Of a DNA stretch of 43,969 nucleotides, positions 43,056-43,969 are shown piece by piece. Each line of letters opens with the position of its first letter. The stretch's first letter is position 1. The notes beneath the pieces are model-generated. The model worked only from the letters and a program-made list of their open reading frames with translations, ran no database searches and was not told where the DNA came from. This DNA is from Deltaproteobacteria bacterium SM23_61 (GTDB taxonomy: Bacteria; Desulfobacterota; SM23-61). The translations under genes and the position numbers were made by a program. The stretch spans positions 1 through 43,969 of the forward strand of contig LJUR01000016.1 of NCBI GenBank assembly GCA_001304105.1, in the 5' to 3' direction.

Positions 43056-43969
43056 ATGGACGACGCAAGCCTTTATCAGGAACTCTCTAAATTGCTGGGG
43101 GCTCCCGACTCCAAGATCATTCCGCGGATTCTGCGGCAAATTGCCGACGAAAGAGAGATCCGGGTTCTCATGGCCGCTTTCCCGCCGGCCACCGTTTCCG
43201 AGCTATCGGGAAAGACGGCCATCTCCCCGGAGGTCATTCAGGTCATGGTGGAAGACCTCTTTCAAAAAGGCCTGATTTTTTTCTCCAAGAAAGAAGGCGA
43301 GCCCCGTTATTATCGGGTCAAATCGGTCCCCCAGTTCCATGACAGTTCGGTCCTCTGGAAGGGAGTCACTCCGGAATTTCTCGGTCTCTGGAAGGAATAC
43401 AGGGACCTGGAATGGCCGGACTTCGGCAAGGTGATCGAAGCGTTGTTACCCAGGCCGGCGACGCGGGTCATCCCCGTGGGAGCCTCCATTGAATCCAGGG
43501 CCAAGGTCCTGGCCATGGAGGACGTCCGGGAGATCGTCCAGCATGCCAGGAATCTGGCGGTCACCCGCTGCACCTGCCGCGTGGTGGACGGGAAGTGCGG
43601 AAAACCCGTGGAGGTCTGCATCCAGGTCAACCGGGCTGCCGATTACGCCCTTCAACGGGGAACCGGTCGGGCCATCTCCAAGGAGGAGGCCATTCGGATT
43701 CTCCACCTGGCCGAGCAAGAAGGCCTGGTCCACATCGTCGACAACCGGCGAAGTGTTGATCACATCATCTGTAACTGCTGCAAGGATTGCTGCATTAACT
43801 GGCGACTTCCCAACTGGCATAAGTTCGTTGCTCCCAGCCGGTTCCGGGCGGTGGTCAACGCCGAAGAATGCATGGGCTGTCAGGGGTGCCTGGACCGTTG
43901 TATCTTCGACGCCATTCGCATGGAGGGGGATGAGCCCAAGGCGCGGGTCAGTCCCGAAAAGTGTGTGGG
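43056..43969 (+). CDS. winged-helix/4Fe-4S cluster protein, cut by window end
   Basis: At least 304 residues and still open at the right edge. The first 80 residues look like a winged-helix domain (ADEREIRVLMAAFPPATVSELSGKTAISPEVIQVMVEDLFQKGLIFFSKKEG). Then comes a cysteine-rich region: RCTCRVVDGKCGKPVEVC, IICNCCKDCCINW, and a ferredoxin motif CMGCQGCLDRCIFDAI, with a further cysteine at the cut end (SPEKCVG). Similar proteins from anaerobes are annotated only as 4Fe-4S binding proteins; a redox-sensing or electron-transfer role is plausible but not shown. ATG at 43056 has AGGGG upstream. The open frame 42940-43275 in another frame is its shadow. Confidence 0.85.
   Translation, partial: MDDASLYQELSKLLGAPDSKIIPRILRQIADEREIRVLMAAFPPATVSELSGKTAISPEVIQVMVEDLFQKGLIFFSKKEGEPRYYRVKSVPQFHDSSVLWKGVTPEFLGLWKEYRDLEWPDFGKVIEALLPRPATRVIPVGASIESRAKVLAMEDVREIVQHARNLAVTRCTCRVVDGKCGKPVEVCIQVNRAADYALQRGTGRAISKEEAIRILHLAEQEGLVHIVDNRRSVDHIICNCCKDCCINWRLPNWHKFVAPSRFRAVVNAEECMGCQGCLDRCIFDAIRMEGDEPKARVSPEKCV

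Noticed and set aside
42940..43275. 111-residue plus-strand open frame
   Set aside because: It is out of frame with the iron-sulfur protein that starts at 43056; its residues show no family pattern, and codon use fits the other frame.

Overview
The window reads as a chromosomal segment (contig-like, gene cut at the right edge) of an anaerobic Gram-negative bacterium, most likely a Desulfobacterota / former Deltaproteobacteria lineage near the syntrophic fatty-acid or aromatic-acid degraders. Reasons: Kdo-type LPS genes; two ETF pairs with an acyl-CoA dehydrogenase and an EMO-type (DUF224) membrane iron-sulfur oxidoreductase; a heptaheme cytochrome c; an archaeal-type split glutamate synthase; many iron-sulfur proteins; and junctions packed with short palindromic repeats. 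No genus can be named from sequence alone. Almost all genes lie on the minus strand.

Layout. 1-2458: end of a repeat, engB coupled to a class I aminotransferase and to a 55-residue remnant of a CaiB-type CoA-transferase, then a short MITE with perfect 8-bp target duplication. 2546-4963 (plus): QueG-like iron-sulfur protein, isochorismatase-family hydrolase, Fe/Mn superoxide dismutase with a Tat-like leader and a second internal start; a strong terminator follows. 5120-5731: flavin reductase. 6175-15738 (minus): an electron-transfer block, in transcription order fadR-type tetR, etfB2, etfA2, emo, heptaheme cytochrome, then acd, etfB1, etfA1. A FadR box sits on a good sigma-70 promoter upstream of tetR. 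16078-22381: purF, carB (interrupted by a small deletion and frameshift just before the allosteric domain) and carA. 22378-27579: waaA/kdtA, kdsB, kdnA, kdnB, the set predicted to make and transfer 8-amino-Kdo (Kdo8N) for lipid A cores; kdnB is tightly bracketed by two full-length MITE copies. 27926-30329: membrane GAF-PilZ protein and nadE. 30502-42567: a nitrogen-assimilation block (amtB, glnK, glnD, a miniature NtrC-like DNA-binding protein, glnA, and a five-gene split glutamate synthase). 43056-end (plus): partial winged-helix/iron-sulfur protein.

How the parts work together. Acyl-CoA oxidation electrons would pass from Acd to ETF, then to EMO in the membrane, and to menaquinone and/or the periplasm-facing heptaheme cytochrome, under FadR control by long-chain acyl-CoA. 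Ammonium enters through AmtB, gated by GlnK, which is uridylylated by GlnD; GlnA and the split GOGAT assimilate it. The LPS genes share coupled reading frames with carA.

The most notable non-genic signal is repeats: a MITE family (four copies plus a diverged relative), a second REP-like family (two copies plus an inverted partial copy), and long composite palindromes that fill several intercistronic gaps. All functional calls are by eye from motifs; no database search was run.
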